Of a DNA stretch of 59,591 bases, positions 26,765 through 36,705 are shown in pieces. Source of the DNA: JBJFCE01 sp964437825 (lineage in GTDB: Bacteria; Bacillota; Clostridia; Lachnospirales; Lachnospiraceae); the NCBI GenBank assembly GCA_964437825.1, contig CAYTIH010000010.1, positions 1 to 59,591 on the forward strand. The letters run 5' to 3'. Within the stretch, counting starts at the first letter, position 1. Every line of letters starts with the position of its first letter. The notes below the pieces were generated by a model. The model did not search any database. It had not been told where the DNA came from and was given only the letters and a program-made list of their open reading frames with translations. A program made the position numbers and the translations under genes.

Positions 26765-26823
26765 ATGATACAGGATAAATGATACAGGATAAAACATTTC
26801 TCATGATACAGGATAAAACATTT
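26765..26823. repeat. Three-copy direct repeat at the 3' end of the protease gene
   Basis: ATGATACAGGATAAA occurs at 26765-26779, 26779-26793 and 26803-26817; the last two copies extend to a shared ACATTT. The copy at 26803 encodes the last residues and stop of the protease (FYPVS then TGA), so the downstream two copies look like tandem duplications of the gene end, made by slippage or unequal exchange. Confidence 0.85.
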
Positions 26824-27721
26824 TTTCCAAATTTAATATGCCATATCCCTGCTTTGCCCTATTTTCATGTAGGTTCGTCGTACTGTTTTGTATTTTTCGC
26901 TTCATCATATAGACGCTCATATCCGGATACCTTTCCAAAAGCAAGGCCGCTGCTCCGGAAACAATCGGAACCGACATGGAGGTTCCTGTTTTGCTTGTGT
27001 ATCCCCATATAATATTTCGTTTACGGCCGAATTCATATCCGCAGGCTGTAATATCCGTTCCCGGCGCCACCAGATCGGGTTTTCTGATTTCGCCGCCGGG
27101 AATCCCTCTCCCCGAATGCGCTTCGCAGCTTTTCCCTTCCGCATCCCGATATCCGAAGTCATGACATCCTACGGTAAGCACCTTACTGCTTTCCGCCAGA
27201 CCCGATATACTGCCATATTCCGGTCCGCGGTTTCCGGCCGCGGTAACGACCAGAATTCCTTCATCACAAATCCTTTCAAGCATATCGGACAACAGCTTCA
27301 GCTTCTTGAAATCCTGCATTTGATATACTGCTATCGACAGATTCAGAATCCGGATATGGTACCGTTTCTTTTCCTTCAAAATCCATTCCAATGCCCGAAG
27401 CATTGCATCGCTGTCCCCTTCCCCCTTTTGATTCAATATTTTCCCGTTAATTAATCTGCACCCCGGAGCAATACCGCGATATCTTTTGCCGGAGAGTTTT
27501 CCGCTGCCTGCCAGAATTCCGTTAATATGCGTTCCGTGTCCGCAGTCATCATATGCATTGATCCGTCCCGCCTTTGTAAAATCCTGAAATAAGATCATTC
27601 TATCCTGAAAATCGGGATGCATCATAACTCCAGAATCCAGCACCGCAGCCACAATACCGTTTCCCGTCAGTCCAATACGATCCGCAGCGCTGCACCTGAT
27701 TAATTTTCTGACTCGATCCAT
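26801..27721 (-). CDS. Subtilisin-like serine protease (S8), apparently intracellular
   Basis: The 306-residue protein is a compact S8 peptidase. The catalytic triad is visible: Asp in VAAVLDSGVMMHPDFQ, His in DDCGHGTHINGILAG and Ser in GYTSKTGTSMSVPIVSGAAA, with the oxyanion Asn in VVTAAGNRGPEYGS. The protein begins directly with the catalytic domain (MDRVRKLIRCSAADRIGLTG), without signal peptide, inhibitory propeptide or anchor, like Bacillus intracellular subtilisins. It lies behind the sortase and leucine-rich-repeat genes on the same strand with a gap of about 125 bases, so it may belong to that unit or stand alone. A weak GAGG site precedes the ATG. Substrate is unknown. Confidence 0.9.
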   Translation of the reverse strand: MDRVRKLIRCSAADRIGLTGNGIVAAVLDSGVMMHPDFQDRMILFQDFTKAGRINAYDDCGHGTHINGILAGSGKLSGKRYRGIAPGCRLINGKILNQKGEGDSDAMLRALEWILKEKKRYHIRILNLSIAVYQMQDFKKLKLLSDMLERICDEGILVVTAAGNRGPEYGSISGLAESSKVLTVGCHDFGYRDAEGKSCEAHSGRGIPGGEIRKPDLVAPGTDITACGYEFGRKRNIIWGYTSKTGTSMSVPIVSGAAALLLERYPDMSVYMMKRKIQNSTTNLHENRAKQGYGILNLEKMFYPVS

Positions 27722-27845
27722 CTTTTCATAAACCTCATAAATATAGAAAAAAAGAAGCTTATCCGTAATAAACTCCTTTTTTCTATATATTATGTCGTTT
27801 TTTGTTCAGGTAGTATGTCCTCTGCGGTTTTGTGCAGGCAAATTT

Positions 27846-30770
27846 CTATCTTGACGTTTTTACCATCGCTCTTTTCTTTCCCGGCGTTTTCCAAAGGATC
27901 AGAATAAACGCTGCGGAAGCCATCCCGATGCACAAAAGCAGCTTAGGTTCCGAGAAATCTCCCGTATCCGGTGAATCATCCAGCGCACCGCTTGATTGCG
28001 CCTGCACAGTCCCCGGAAAAGAACAGAACGCATAAGCAGATAAATGACTTGCATAGAATCGAATACAGGGGACGCCGTTTTGCTCCAGATACTCAACATG
28101 AACAGCCTCTAACTGACCGTCCTCATCCAGACACATCATATAAGTAAGCCCATCCCTCATATCCTCCGGTATGGTTACGGTAATCTCAAGAGGATTGGTG
28201 CCAAAACCGGTAATCGGAATTCCAAGCTCCGTTTCAGCCGTAATGCGAAAGCCATGCAGCAGCATCTGATCATCGGCCTGATACATCTCCTCATAAGCAG
28301 TACGTATATTCTGCTCAGCGTTCAGGTCGTCAGCCATTACAACCGTCATATCTTCTGTATTTCCTGCAAGCGCTGCAAAGCTAAGCTCCGGATGAGTCAG
28401 TACGGTGGAGTGAAGCGAAAGCTGTATCTGACCGTTTTCCTCACTCTGATAAATCCAATCCGTATTTTCATAGTAGGAAAAGGCCGTATCCAATACTCCG
28501 GCAACAGGATAGGTCGTACCGTATAATCTGATTTCAGTAGGCCATTCAATATCCTCTGTATTCGTTACCGGCACCGTGGATTTGATAATTATCAGTGATT
28601 TTTCACCCTCCGGCGCATCCTCATACCAGGTGCATATAAACCCTCTGAATCCGCTGACATAAGGGTCAAGTACCGTTCCCTCAATCGCTACATGCTTGTT
28701 TGGAACAATCGCTGCACCGACTCCCTCGAAGCTGTATGCTCTGTAATCAGGATGATAAAGCCGTGTCGTAGATTTTTCATAGCTTACTGTCGGCAATACG
28801 GTTCCTTTAAAATCGACGGCAACCAGATCATCATTTCTCACGGTACCTGACAAATCAAAGGCTCTCGCTCCGATCTGTGTTACGCCCTCGTTAATCTTAA
28901 TGGTAGAAATCGGACAGCCTGCAAAAGCACGATCCGCAATTTTAGTAAGTCCGACACAGCCATTGACCGTGGCCAGATTGGAGCACCCCAAAAAAGCCTC
29001 CTCGCCAATCTCCTGCACTGTAGAAGAAAGCGACACTGTCACAATCCCGGCATGTCCCTCAAAGCAATTAGGCGCTATAACCTTTACGCCTTCCGGAATC
29101 TGTATCTTGCTGTCAGAGCCGCGATAAGCCAATAAAATGCCGTCACCGACAATCAGAAAATCCGAGCTTGCGTTAGTTTTCCAATTTTCCAGCCACGGAG
29201 TCTTCTCGAAGGCATACGGTTCAATCTGCGTTACCGTATCCGGAATGGATACCTGATACAGCTGATCACAATGATAAAACGCCCCATATCCGATCTGCGT
29301 CACGCCGTCGGGAATATCCACGGACGAAATGCTGCTTCTGGCAAACGAGAAATCTCCGATTTCCGTGATTCCTTCCGGGAACTCATAGCTATCCATACCG
29401 GAGCTGCCATAATACGCCTGATTCGCAATCATCTCATCAACGACGGTATACTTAGGAATATAGAGCCCCTTCCCTGCCTGAGTTTCCCGCATCAGATCCT
29501 GATCCGCGTCGGAATCGCTGATCAGAAACGGCTGTGACTGTGAAGCCGCGGTCATATCCGTTTCATTCTGGAAAATAAGCGGCGTGTCAAGATCCCCACG
29601 GTAAACCGGCTGCTTTGTATTATCGATAAATACGACCGCTTCCCCGGATACAATAATGGTTTGTCCTATAACATCATCATCGGTATATTCCAGCGGATTA
29701 TAATATCCGCTCCCATCCTTCTGTTCCTCTGAGGAATCGCCCGCACTCATCTCATCCGTATCGGCTTCCTGCGGCATGTCATCCTCTTGCGTATCAGAAT
29801 CCTCCGCGTTTTCTTCCTCATTCTCTTTGGGCTCGTCATGCTGAACGACAGCCTGTTCCAAAACAGAATCTCTCACTTCCTCATATTCTGCCTGTGAAAT
29901 ACTTGTAACCTCATGCTCCAGTGCAAAGGTCTCCGCATAGGAAGCGGGTGATGCCTCTATTTGCAGCTTCCCGCATCCGTCAAATGCCGTTTCATGGATT
30001 GTTTTCACGGTTCCCGGTATTTCTATCGCCTGTAAAGCGCTGCAGTTTTCAAATGCTTTGGCGCCTATTTCCGTAACGGAATACGGAATCGTTACCGTAT
30101 TTAACTCCCTGCAGTTTGAAAATGCATAAGCCGGAATCTGCTTCATTCCTGCCGAAATATCAACATATTCAAGATGACTGCATCCCCAAAACGCATATTT
30201 ACTGATTGATTCAATCGTATCCGGCATATCATATGCAGATGTAATGCATCCGTTTAACATTTCGTATAAATGCGTTTCGTCAAGATCGGTCAAAACCCCG
30301 TCCTTACATTGCAGGCGATCATTATCTTTCGAAATCTCCAGCTTAGAGAGCAACGGACACCCGGAAAAAACTCCGTTTCCCATTTCCGTTACTCCGGCGC
30401 CGATCGAAACCTTCTCAAGCTGATCGCAATCTGCAAATGCAGCGTTTCCGATCTTCTGTACGCAGTCACCGATATCGACCTGCACAAGATTATCGCAGCC
30501 GTAAAAGGCGTGATACCTGATTTCCTCCACCTGATCGGAAATTTCAACCTTTTTCACGCTGTCATTGTCATAAAAAGCTTCTTCCCCGATTACTTTTACA
30601 TAATCGGGGATGCTAATAGTTTCATCATTTCCGGTATATTTTACCAGCACATTTCCGTTCATCCGGAAATCCGTATCCTTTGCGGACACATTTCCGGAAG
30701 GGATCCTGATAAGGATCAGTGCCGCAATCAGCAGGAGCACACCGGCTGTTTTTCTGATTTTACCCGCCAT
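27846..30770 (-). CDS. Leucine-rich-repeat (BspA-like) cell-wall surface protein with SPDTG sorting signal
   Basis: The 974-residue protein starts with a signal peptide (MAGKIRKTAGVLLLIAALIL, cleavage near VSA). Leucine-rich repeats of the BspA/Treponema type fill about residues 40-280, each with a phrase like ITEIGAKAFENCSALQAIEI. A very acidic linker (about 300-370) leads to a second repeat block near 440-690 and a beta-rich C-terminal region. The end has SPDTG (933-937), a hydrophobic helix and an Arg/Lys tail: a sortase signal of the (S/P)PxTG kind used by clostridial sortase B. A class B sortase gene lies upstream in the same orientation. Such proteins commonly mediate adhesion or binding; the ligand is unknown. 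It starts 11 bases after its larger paralogue. Confidence 0.88.
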   Translation of the reverse strand: MAGKIRKTAGVLLLIAALILIRIPSGNVSAKDTDFRMNGNVLVKYTGNDETISIPDYVKVIGEEAFYDNDSVKKVEISDQVEEIRYHAFYGCDNLVQVDIGDCVQKIGNAAFADCDQLEKVSIGAGVTEMGNGVFSGCPLLSKLEISKDNDRLQCKDGVLTDLDETHLYEMLNGCITSAYDMPDTIESISKYAFWGCSHLEYVDISAGMKQIPAYAFSNCRELNTVTIPYSVTEIGAKAFENCSALQAIEIPGTVKTIHETAFDGCGKLQIEASPASYAETFALEHEVTSISQAEYEEVRDSVLEQAVVQHDEPKENEEENAEDSDTQEDDMPQEADTDEMSAGDSSEEQKDGSGYYNPLEYTDDDVIGQTIIVSGEAVVFIDNTKQPVYRGDLDTPLIFQNETDMTAASQSQPFLISDSDADQDLMRETQAGKGLYIPKYTVVDEMIANQAYYGSSGMDSYEFPEGITEIGDFSFARSSISSVDIPDGVTQIGYGAFYHCDQLYQVSIPDTVTQIEPYAFEKTPWLENWKTNASSDFLIVGDGILLAYRGSDSKIQIPEGVKVIAPNCFEGHAGIVTVSLSSTVQEIGEEAFLGCSNLATVNGCVGLTKIADRAFAGCPISTIKINEGVTQIGARAFDLSGTVRNDDLVAVDFKGTVLPTVSYEKSTTRLYHPDYRAYSFEGVGAAIVPNKHVAIEGTVLDPYVSGFRGFICTWYEDAPEGEKSLIIIKSTVPVTNTEDIEWPTEIRLYGTTYPVAGVLDTAFSYYENTDWIYQSEENGQIQLSLHSTVLTHPELSFAALAGNTEDMTVVMADDLNAEQNIRTAYEEMYQADDQMLLHGFRITAETELGIPITGFGTNPLEITVTIPEDMRDGLTYMMCLDEDGQLEAVHVEYLEQNGVPCIRFYASHLSAYAFCSFPGTVQAQSSGALDDSPDTGDFSEPKLLLCIGMASAAFILILWKTPGKKRAMVKTSR

Positions 30771-30781
30771 AGGCTTCTCCT

Positions 30782-33700
30782 TTATGCATTTTTCACTGCC
30801 GGCCGCTTTCTATCCTTCTTTAGCAGCAGGATCATGGATGTGCAGGCAAGAGCAACCACCAAAAACCACTTCGGATGCACCAGATCGCCTGTTTTCGGCG
30901 TATTGTCCGTGATACCGTTTGACAGATTATTTCTATCCACATATATGGTATACGGTGAGAAATGCGCTGCCGTAAAGGATATGCACGGAACTCCGTTAAT
31001 GGTAGTAAATCTCGGAGACAGTTTATCCAGAACATTTCCGTTTACAACGCCCGCAACCTGATTGTTTCCTGCGTACTGAATCAGATCATCCGGAAGAGGC
31101 ATCGTGATATTCACCGAAATGCCAGTAGTATCTTCAATCTTCGTCGTTCCGGTAGAATCATACAACGTGATATCCATTGCAAAATAGGACAACTGATCCA
31201 GACTTCCGTATTCGTTCATCAGCGCCGCCTCAACTGCCGCTCTTGCTTCAGAGGTATCACTGATTTTAACCACAAAATTATCCGTTGAACCGTCCACGGT
31301 CGCCGATGCAAGATCGGTATTCGAAATACCGGGTTTGGTAATATCGACAACGGTTCCCGAATTCGAGCTTGTGTTGCCGGCGTCAGAAGCGCCGTTTCCG
31401 TTCGTACCGTTTGTGCTTGTGCCGCTTCCGTTTCCTGACGTATTGCTGCCCGGAGTATAACCGAAGTTGGCCGTAATGGTCAGGTCATGATCCGGCATGG
31501 TAATCGTTGTTACAGAGGACACTCCGCTGACAATGTTGAAGTCATTGGAGGTAGAGGTCCAGTTAATAAAGGTCTGTCCGGACGGAGCAATATTCGCCGT
31601 AATGTTAACGGCAGTCCCCTCCCTGTAGGTACCGCTTCCGCTTCCGTTCACAACGGTTAACTTATACTGCTGAGTGGAAGTCGGCGTCGGGCTGGCCGGT
31701 ATTGCCGTAGGTGAAACGCTTGTCGTTGGATAGGCCGTTGTACTCGGTGCCGCCGTCGGTGTTGTCTTTGCTCCCTCTCCGGGCGTAACCGGACCGCCGG
31801 TCGCAGCAGCTGCCGTTATGTACTGTGCAATTACAATGGTATCCTTTTCAATATCACTGAAATCCGCAGGCGACCATCCGCTGAACACATATCCGTCACG
31901 CTGGGGATGCGCCGGCTCTTTTGCCGCACGTCCTGCCTCAACATGCTGAACATCAATTTCGGAGCTGTCATAATCAAGAAAATAAACGGTAAAGATTTTA
32001 TCAATTTCCTCAAACTGATGACCGTTCATATTCGCATAACGTTCTACTGCGGAATCCTCATAAGAGCGTAAAATTGCAGTATCATTAAATGCACCGGTAT
32101 TGATTTCAACCTCTTTGGCAGGAATCGTAACCGTAAGATACTTTCTTGTATCCGTAAACGCACCCTTGTTAATCTCATTAACCGAAGCCGGAAGGACTAC
32201 AGAATTCAATTCGCTCGCACCGTGAAAGCAATCCTTTGGAATCGTCTGCAAACCGGTTGCATCGGACAAATCCACAGACATAATCTCCGCACAGTTTTCG
32301 AATGCGGCGTCCCTGATCAGCGTTACATCCTTTAATTCGGGATCGGTCTCGGAATTTATAAACGCAGTTCCTACGCCTTTTCCTCTGGAGGAAAGACATT
32401 CCACGATCGTTTTTCCCGTATCGTTATTCTCGTAAATAATACCGTTATTACAGGTATATTTATTATTTCCTCCGACACTGGTCAGATTCCTACAGCCGGA
32501 AAACGGAGCCGTACCGATATCGGTAAGTGCGCTTCCCAAAACCACGGACTGAAGATTCTCGCAGCTGTAAAACGCGTTATCGGGCAGGGACTCTACGGTA
32601 TTCATGGTAATGGTTAATACTCTGTCATTTCCCCGTGCTATCTGCTCGTTTTCATTGTTTTCCGCATACTCTCTTTTGCCGTCAGCATCGGAATAGTCTC
32701 CGTAAAAGCCGTTAAATAAGCCATAATTACGATAGGTCGCATAATACGGATCCGTAACGGTTTTGCCGTCCTCATCCGTAGCCGTCAGATAGGCCGTAAT
32801 ATTATTGGAGTTCTTCGGATCATCAATATAAGCCGCTACATCTATGGACTGAACGCCGGCCGGTATTACAATATTAAGCACATGATCCAACTGCAGCGCT
32901 TCATCCGCATTTAAAGCGATTTCCTCATTTGAGCTGTAGTTGCCTGACAGATACTTTTCATATTTTTCCTGAACCTCGTCGGACAATTCATCATAATGAG
33001 GATAATCAATCAATGTCACAAGCCCGGTTTCATTATCCAGTATCACCGTCAGGTTTGGAGCCTCCGGTGTTCCGGAACGATAGCATACACGCAGCAATTT
33101 ATCCTGATTCATATAATTATCCTCAGACATTGCCCATGTAAACGGCGCATATCCCTCTACGATATCGCCGTAAAATTCCAGACTATCTCCCTTCGTAGCA
33201 AAGGCATCGGTTCCGATGGTAAAGTTAGCGTATGCATTGTTTCTCGGCGTAGAGAACACCACGGTTTTCAGTTCCGTACAATCGGCAAACGCTTCATTTC
33301 CGATCGCCGTTACCGAATCTCCGATGTAAACGGTTTCCAGTGACGGAAATCCCTTAAAAGCGCCGCTTTCAATCGTGGAAATATTGCTTCCGTCTTCAAT
33401 CACCAGCGTCTTCAGACATTCATAAATCGTACCGTCGGTGTTCTTATTAAAGCAATTCGGGCCGATGCCGGTTACCGTAACAGCTCCGATCTTGCTTGGA
33501 ACCTCTACCCTGCCATCGTTTCCGTCCGGATCCGTAAAATCGGCTTTATAGCTTGAATCAATTAATCTGCAGGAGGTTAAAACGCCATTATCCGCCACAG
33601 TAAAACGATAAATGCCGGAACTGATTTCCCACTGATCCTTGCCGGAAGTATCTTTATAAACATAAGTAATTCCGGAAGCCCATGAGGATTTTCTTGGGGA

Positions 33701-35368
33701 AGCCGTCTGACCTCTGGCATCCTTCTCCGGTCCTCTGATATAGAACCCTTCCGTCAAAACATCCTGAAAAGCCTCTTTCTCAAATGATACATAACCGCAG
33801 GAGCCGGTGCCGTTATCCGGGAATTCGACCCACTCCAGATTAATACAGTCCTTAAAGAATCCGTTGCCGAGCGTTACTTCTTTTGAGCTTCCGTAATTTT
33901 CCGGCATAACAACCGTTTTCAGATTCGTTCTTCCTGCCAGAACATAATCGCCAAGTACAGAAATATTTGCAGGAAATTCAACATTTCTCCAAGATCCTGT
34001 CACACTTCCTTCAACGGCAAAAGCGGCCTTCGCGATTTCTTTCGTAAACTTGCCGAAGGATACCGTACTGAGCGCCGGACATTCATAGAAGGCAAACGTA
34101 TCTATGGTCAGCTCGGGCGTAATAGCAGACATATCAAGATCTGACAGACTCTTACAATATGCAAACGCTCCTTTTCCAATCTTTTCAACGGTTTGAGGAA
34201 ATACAATGCTGTTCAGGCTGTTGCAGCCGTAAAAGCTTTCCGTACCGATTAATTTTACGCCGGTAGAAAGCGTTACATTTTTCAAAGACGTACAATTCTT
34301 GAATGCCTGATTTCCGATAATCCCCGCATAGGCGCTTACGTTTGTGAGTCCTGTAGCGCCCTCAAATGCATTGTCGCCGATCTGAATAATTTCATCGGGA
34401 ACAATCAATGTTTCAATATTGGCTACTCCCTTGAAGGCACCGTCTCCGATATATCGAATTTGATAACTGTTCTCCTGCTCCGAATAAAATCCGTTGGCTA
34501 CATTTCCGGTATCTCCGATATTGCTTTCACTGTATGGAATATATACTATTGTAGTTCCTATTGTTTCACTGCTGGAGGAATCACTCGCCGTCTTATCAGC
34601 GACCTCCATAAGCTGATAGGTTCCCTGACTGTTCATTGTTGTCAGCGTGGTTTCATGATCACAGAAATAGATCAGCTGATCCTTCCATAAAAGCTCATAA
34701 GCCTGATGGGAAGGCTTTGTCGGTTCCTCCGGTACCGCCGGCTCCGGCTTGGTATTATTCGCAGTTGCAGCCCAGGTATCATGCAGTGCTTTTTGCGTAT
34801 TATAATACTCTTTATCCTTCTCATATTGCTCCCATTCATCCGGATAATATCGCTCAAGCTCCTCATCGGTCAGATATGCCTGACCCGTTGACGCATCCTC
34901 CTTAAAAAAATCTATAATCTGCTGTTCCGTAAAGGTAGGATATTTCGTAACCACGTTATAGTCAATCTTCAGGGTACCGTTCTGAGGCTTGTATGCAGGA
35001 TTGTACTCACAGATCACGCCGACCTCACCGCCTGCGACATTTCCGCTGACTGTAGTGGTGTAGAAGTTATAAGCATTCCACATCTCATATCTGCCGTCAC
35101 TGGTCTGATATATCATCTTGGCCGTATGGATTGTTTCGTTATTTCGTACCAACGAAGGAATGGACGTATCCCGTTCCGCATCACTGCCGTCCATATATGT
35201 AACCGCCGGTACCGTTGTATCATCCGCATCATCGTTACCCGCGCTTACGCCCGGCGTCGGGATCGCTGCTACAATAATAGCCATGATTAACGTCAGCACA
35301 CCCACCGTCTTTCGGACGGAACGTTTTACCCTTCTGTTTACTTTTGCCTTCGATGATTTCCTTGCCAT
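30782..35368 (-). CDS. Giant leucine-rich-repeat (BspA-like) cell-wall surface protein with TPKTG sorting signal
   Basis: This 1528-residue protein has a signal peptide (to about residue 43, PTPGVSA). BspA-like repeats follow in two blocks, about 300-760 and 930-1130 (for example GDNAFEGATGLTNVSAYAGI). An InlB B-type repeat near 1140-1200 reads DGYVFSGWSPADFSD. A Thr/Pro/Ser linker follows, then another beta repeat (GSGTYREGTAVNITANI) and a Gly/Asn/Ser-rich spacer. The C-terminal domain shares NGVPCI.F.A.H.S.Y with the 974-residue paralogue. The end carries TPKTG (1490-1494), a membrane helix and a basic tail, a sortase B-type signal. It begins 24 bases behind the sortase gene, so enzyme and substrates are probably one transcript. 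Probable role: surface adhesion or matrix binding (inference). Confidence 0.88.
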   Translation of the reverse strand: MARKSSKAKVNRRVKRSVRKTVGVLTLIMAIIVAAIPTPGVSAGNDDADDTTVPAVTYMDGSDAERDTSIPSLVRNNETIHTAKMIYQTSDGRYEMWNAYNFYTTTVSGNVAGGEVGVICEYNPAYKPQNGTLKIDYNVVTKYPTFTEQQIIDFFKEDASTGQAYLTDEELERYYPDEWEQYEKDKEYYNTQKALHDTWAATANNTKPEPAVPEEPTKPSHQAYELLWKDQLIYFCDHETTLTTMNSQGTYQLMEVADKTASDSSSSETIGTTIVYIPYSESNIGDTGNVANGFYSEQENSYQIRYIGDGAFKGVANIETLIVPDEIIQIGDNAFEGATGLTNVSAYAGIIGNQAFKNCTSLKNVTLSTGVKLIGTESFYGCNSLNSIVFPQTVEKIGKGAFAYCKSLSDLDMSAITPELTIDTFAFYECPALSTVSFGKFTKEIAKAAFAVEGSVTGSWRNVEFPANISVLGDYVLAGRTNLKTVVMPENYGSSKEVTLGNGFFKDCINLEWVEFPDNGTGSCGYVSFEKEAFQDVLTEGFYIRGPEKDARGQTASPRKSSWASGITYVYKDTSGKDQWEISSGIYRFTVADNGVLTSCRLIDSSYKADFTDPDGNDGRVEVPSKIGAVTVTGIGPNCFNKNTDGTIYECLKTLVIEDGSNISTIESGAFKGFPSLETVYIGDSVTAIGNEAFADCTELKTVVFSTPRNNAYANFTIGTDAFATKGDSLEFYGDIVEGYAPFTWAMSEDNYMNQDKLLRVCYRSGTPEAPNLTVILDNETGLVTLIDYPHYDELSDEVQEKYEKYLSGNYSSNEEIALNADEALQLDHVLNIVIPAGVQSIDVAAYIDDPKNSNNITAYLTATDEDGKTVTDPYYATYRNYGLFNGFYGDYSDADGKREYAENNENEQIARGNDRVLTITMNTVESLPDNAFYSCENLQSVVLGSALTDIGTAPFSGCRNLTSVGGNNKYTCNNGIIYENNDTGKTIVECLSSRGKGVGTAFINSETDPELKDVTLIRDAAFENCAEIMSVDLSDATGLQTIPKDCFHGASELNSVVLPASVNEINKGAFTDTRKYLTVTIPAKEVEINTGAFNDTAILRSYEDSAVERYANMNGHQFEEIDKIFTVYFLDYDSSEIDVQHVEAGRAAKEPAHPQRDGYVFSGWSPADFSDIEKDTIVIAQYITAAAATGGPVTPGEGAKTTPTAAPSTTAYPTTSVSPTAIPASPTPTSTQQYKLTVVNGSGSGTYREGTAVNITANIAPSGQTFINWTSTSNDFNIVSGVSSVTTITMPDHDLTITANFGYTPGSNTSGNGSGTSTNGTNGNGASDAGNTSSNSGTVVDITKPGISNTDLASATVDGSTDNFVVKISDTSEARAAVEAALMNEYGSLDQLSYFAMDITLYDSTGTTKIEDTTGISVNITMPLPDDLIQYAGNNQVAGVVNGNVLDKLSPRFTTINGVPCISFTAAHFSPYTIYVDRNNLSNGITDNTPKTGDLVHPKWFLVVALACTSMILLLKKDRKRPAVKNA

Positions 35369-35392
35369 CGTATGTCTCTCCTTTATGTTTGT

Positions 35393-36550
35393 CTAGCTAA
35401 TCCTTTTAGCCACTACGACAAATCTTCCGTTTGTTTCCTGATAATCGCAGGTTGATAATGTTAACAGCTCATCTCCGTAAACTGCCGTAACACCTGTGTC
35501 ATACAGCGACATCTCCGCCATTTCATTCATATTGGAATAAAATTCTGCTTCCGATTCCGCATCTATGAACTGATAATATTTAAAAACAATTTCATCCTCA
35601 TGATATATGCGTGACCGGAATACATACATCACTTCATAGGTACCCTTTTCATAAATGGTATCAAATTGAATATATCTGTGATCCTCAAAAAATTTTTCCG
35701 AGCTATAGCTGTCCAGACTGCCGAACATCTTGCCTGACTTCATATGATGTCCGTAGATAATCAGATTGGTATTTCTATGTACCACATCGCAATCCGAATC
35801 AAGAAAAATGCAGCCGTTATTATCGTATTCCTGATAAAAATTATGATCCAGATAATAATCCTCGTCCCGGCTCTGCATCACAGGATAATCTATATTTGTA
35901 TCGTCAATTTTGATCCATCCGATTAGGCTTTTGTTCTTATTATATAATGTTTTGTACTCATCAAGGACCGTCAAAACGATTTCTTCCTCATCCTCCTGAA
36001 TCGTTACGGTTTGTGCCGGTATCACGCTTCCATCCTGATTTTTCAGTTCGGAAAGATCGGAAAAAGCACGCTGCGTCCGATAAGACATATAAGAATAAAA
36101 GCCGAAATATCCAAGACATACCGCTGCGATCAGACTGCAGACAAGCATCAGCAGACGCCTTCTCTTATCCCTCGCCGTCAGAATTTTCAATGCTTCCCGG
36201 TCCAGCTTTTCATCATCGCTGCGTCTTGCACGCGACAGCAGACCGGAGCCTTCGTTGCCCTTTCCTGACCGGTTCCCTGCGGCAGCGGGACGCCGGCTTC
36301 CGGGATTGGAACCGTCCTTTATTTTCTGAATTGTTTCATAGACTTCATCATCAAACTCCCGTCCTAATACGGAGCGAAATGAAATCGTACCGTTTTGCAT
36401 GGTACTGTAAAGCTTTAACAGCTGCTGTTTATTCTTGAAATTTATTTTTTTCCTGATTTCCCGTATCAGCTTCTCATCATACAAAGCATCCTTGTAATCC
36501 TGCTCCGTATAAAACGTATGAGTACCGACCTGTTTTCTGTATCCTGCCAT
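35393..36550 (-). CDS. srtB: Class B sortase
   Basis: Sortases are membrane transpeptidases that cut a sorting signal and attach the protein to peptidoglycan. The 385-residue product has a long basic cytoplasmic N-terminus (about 150 residues), one membrane helix (LMLVCSLIAAVCLGYFGFYS) and the sortase beta barrel. The catalytic residues are seen: His in LIIYGHHMKSGKMFGSL, Cys in LTLSTCDYQETNGRF, and Arg in FVVVAKR. The YPVMQSRDEDYYLDHNF segment is typical of class B. The N-terminal extension is unusually long. AAGAGGT before the ATG at 36550 sets the start. Two downstream genes carry matching xPxTG signals, which makes them its likely substrates. Confidence 0.92.
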   Translation of the reverse strand: MAGYRKQVGTHTFYTEQDYKDALYDEKLIREIRKKINFKNKQQLLKLYSTMQNGTISFRSVLGREFDDEVYETIQKIKDGSNPGSRRPAAAGNRSGKGNEGSGLLSRARRSDDEKLDREALKILTARDKRRRLLMLVCSLIAAVCLGYFGFYSYMSYRTQRAFSDLSELKNQDGSVIPAQTVTIQEDEEEIVLTVLDEYKTLYNKNKSLIGWIKIDDTNIDYPVMQSRDEDYYLDHNFYQEYDNNGCIFLDSDCDVVHRNTNLIIYGHHMKSGKMFGSLDSYSSEKFFEDHRYIQFDTIYEKGTYEVMYVFRSRIYHEDEIVFKYYQFIDAESEAEFYSNMNEMAEMSLYDTGVTAVYGDELLTLSTCDYQETNGRFVVVAKRIS

Positions 36551-36602
36551 ACTGACCTCTTTACAGGCATACCTTCCCAATTATTAGCATAACGATATCT
36601 TC

Positions 36603-36630
36603 ATTTTACTATATCCTGAAATTATTTCAA
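36603..36630 (-). promoter_or_regulatory. Possible promoter of the sortase-LRR operon
   Basis: The minus strand reads TTGAAA, a 16-base spacer and TAAAAT, about 53 bases ahead of the sortase ATG, in the intergenic stretch shared with the divergent small cysteine/glycine-rich gene. Confidence 0.45.
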
Positions 36631-36705
36631 GAGTTTTAAAATCAAATGTCACACTTTTCAGGCTCACTCATATGATATACCATAAAACAAAATCGGAGGC
36701 ACCTA

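Noticed and set aside
26765..26823. Possible CRISPR-like repeat
   Set aside because: Only three copies, 15 bases, almost no spacers, and one copy is the end of a coding gene; no cas gene is in the window.
27745..27790. AT-rich imperfect hairpin before the subtilase gene
   Set aside because: Arms are mostly A and T tracts with mismatches; too weak to call a terminator for the upstream surface-protein gene.
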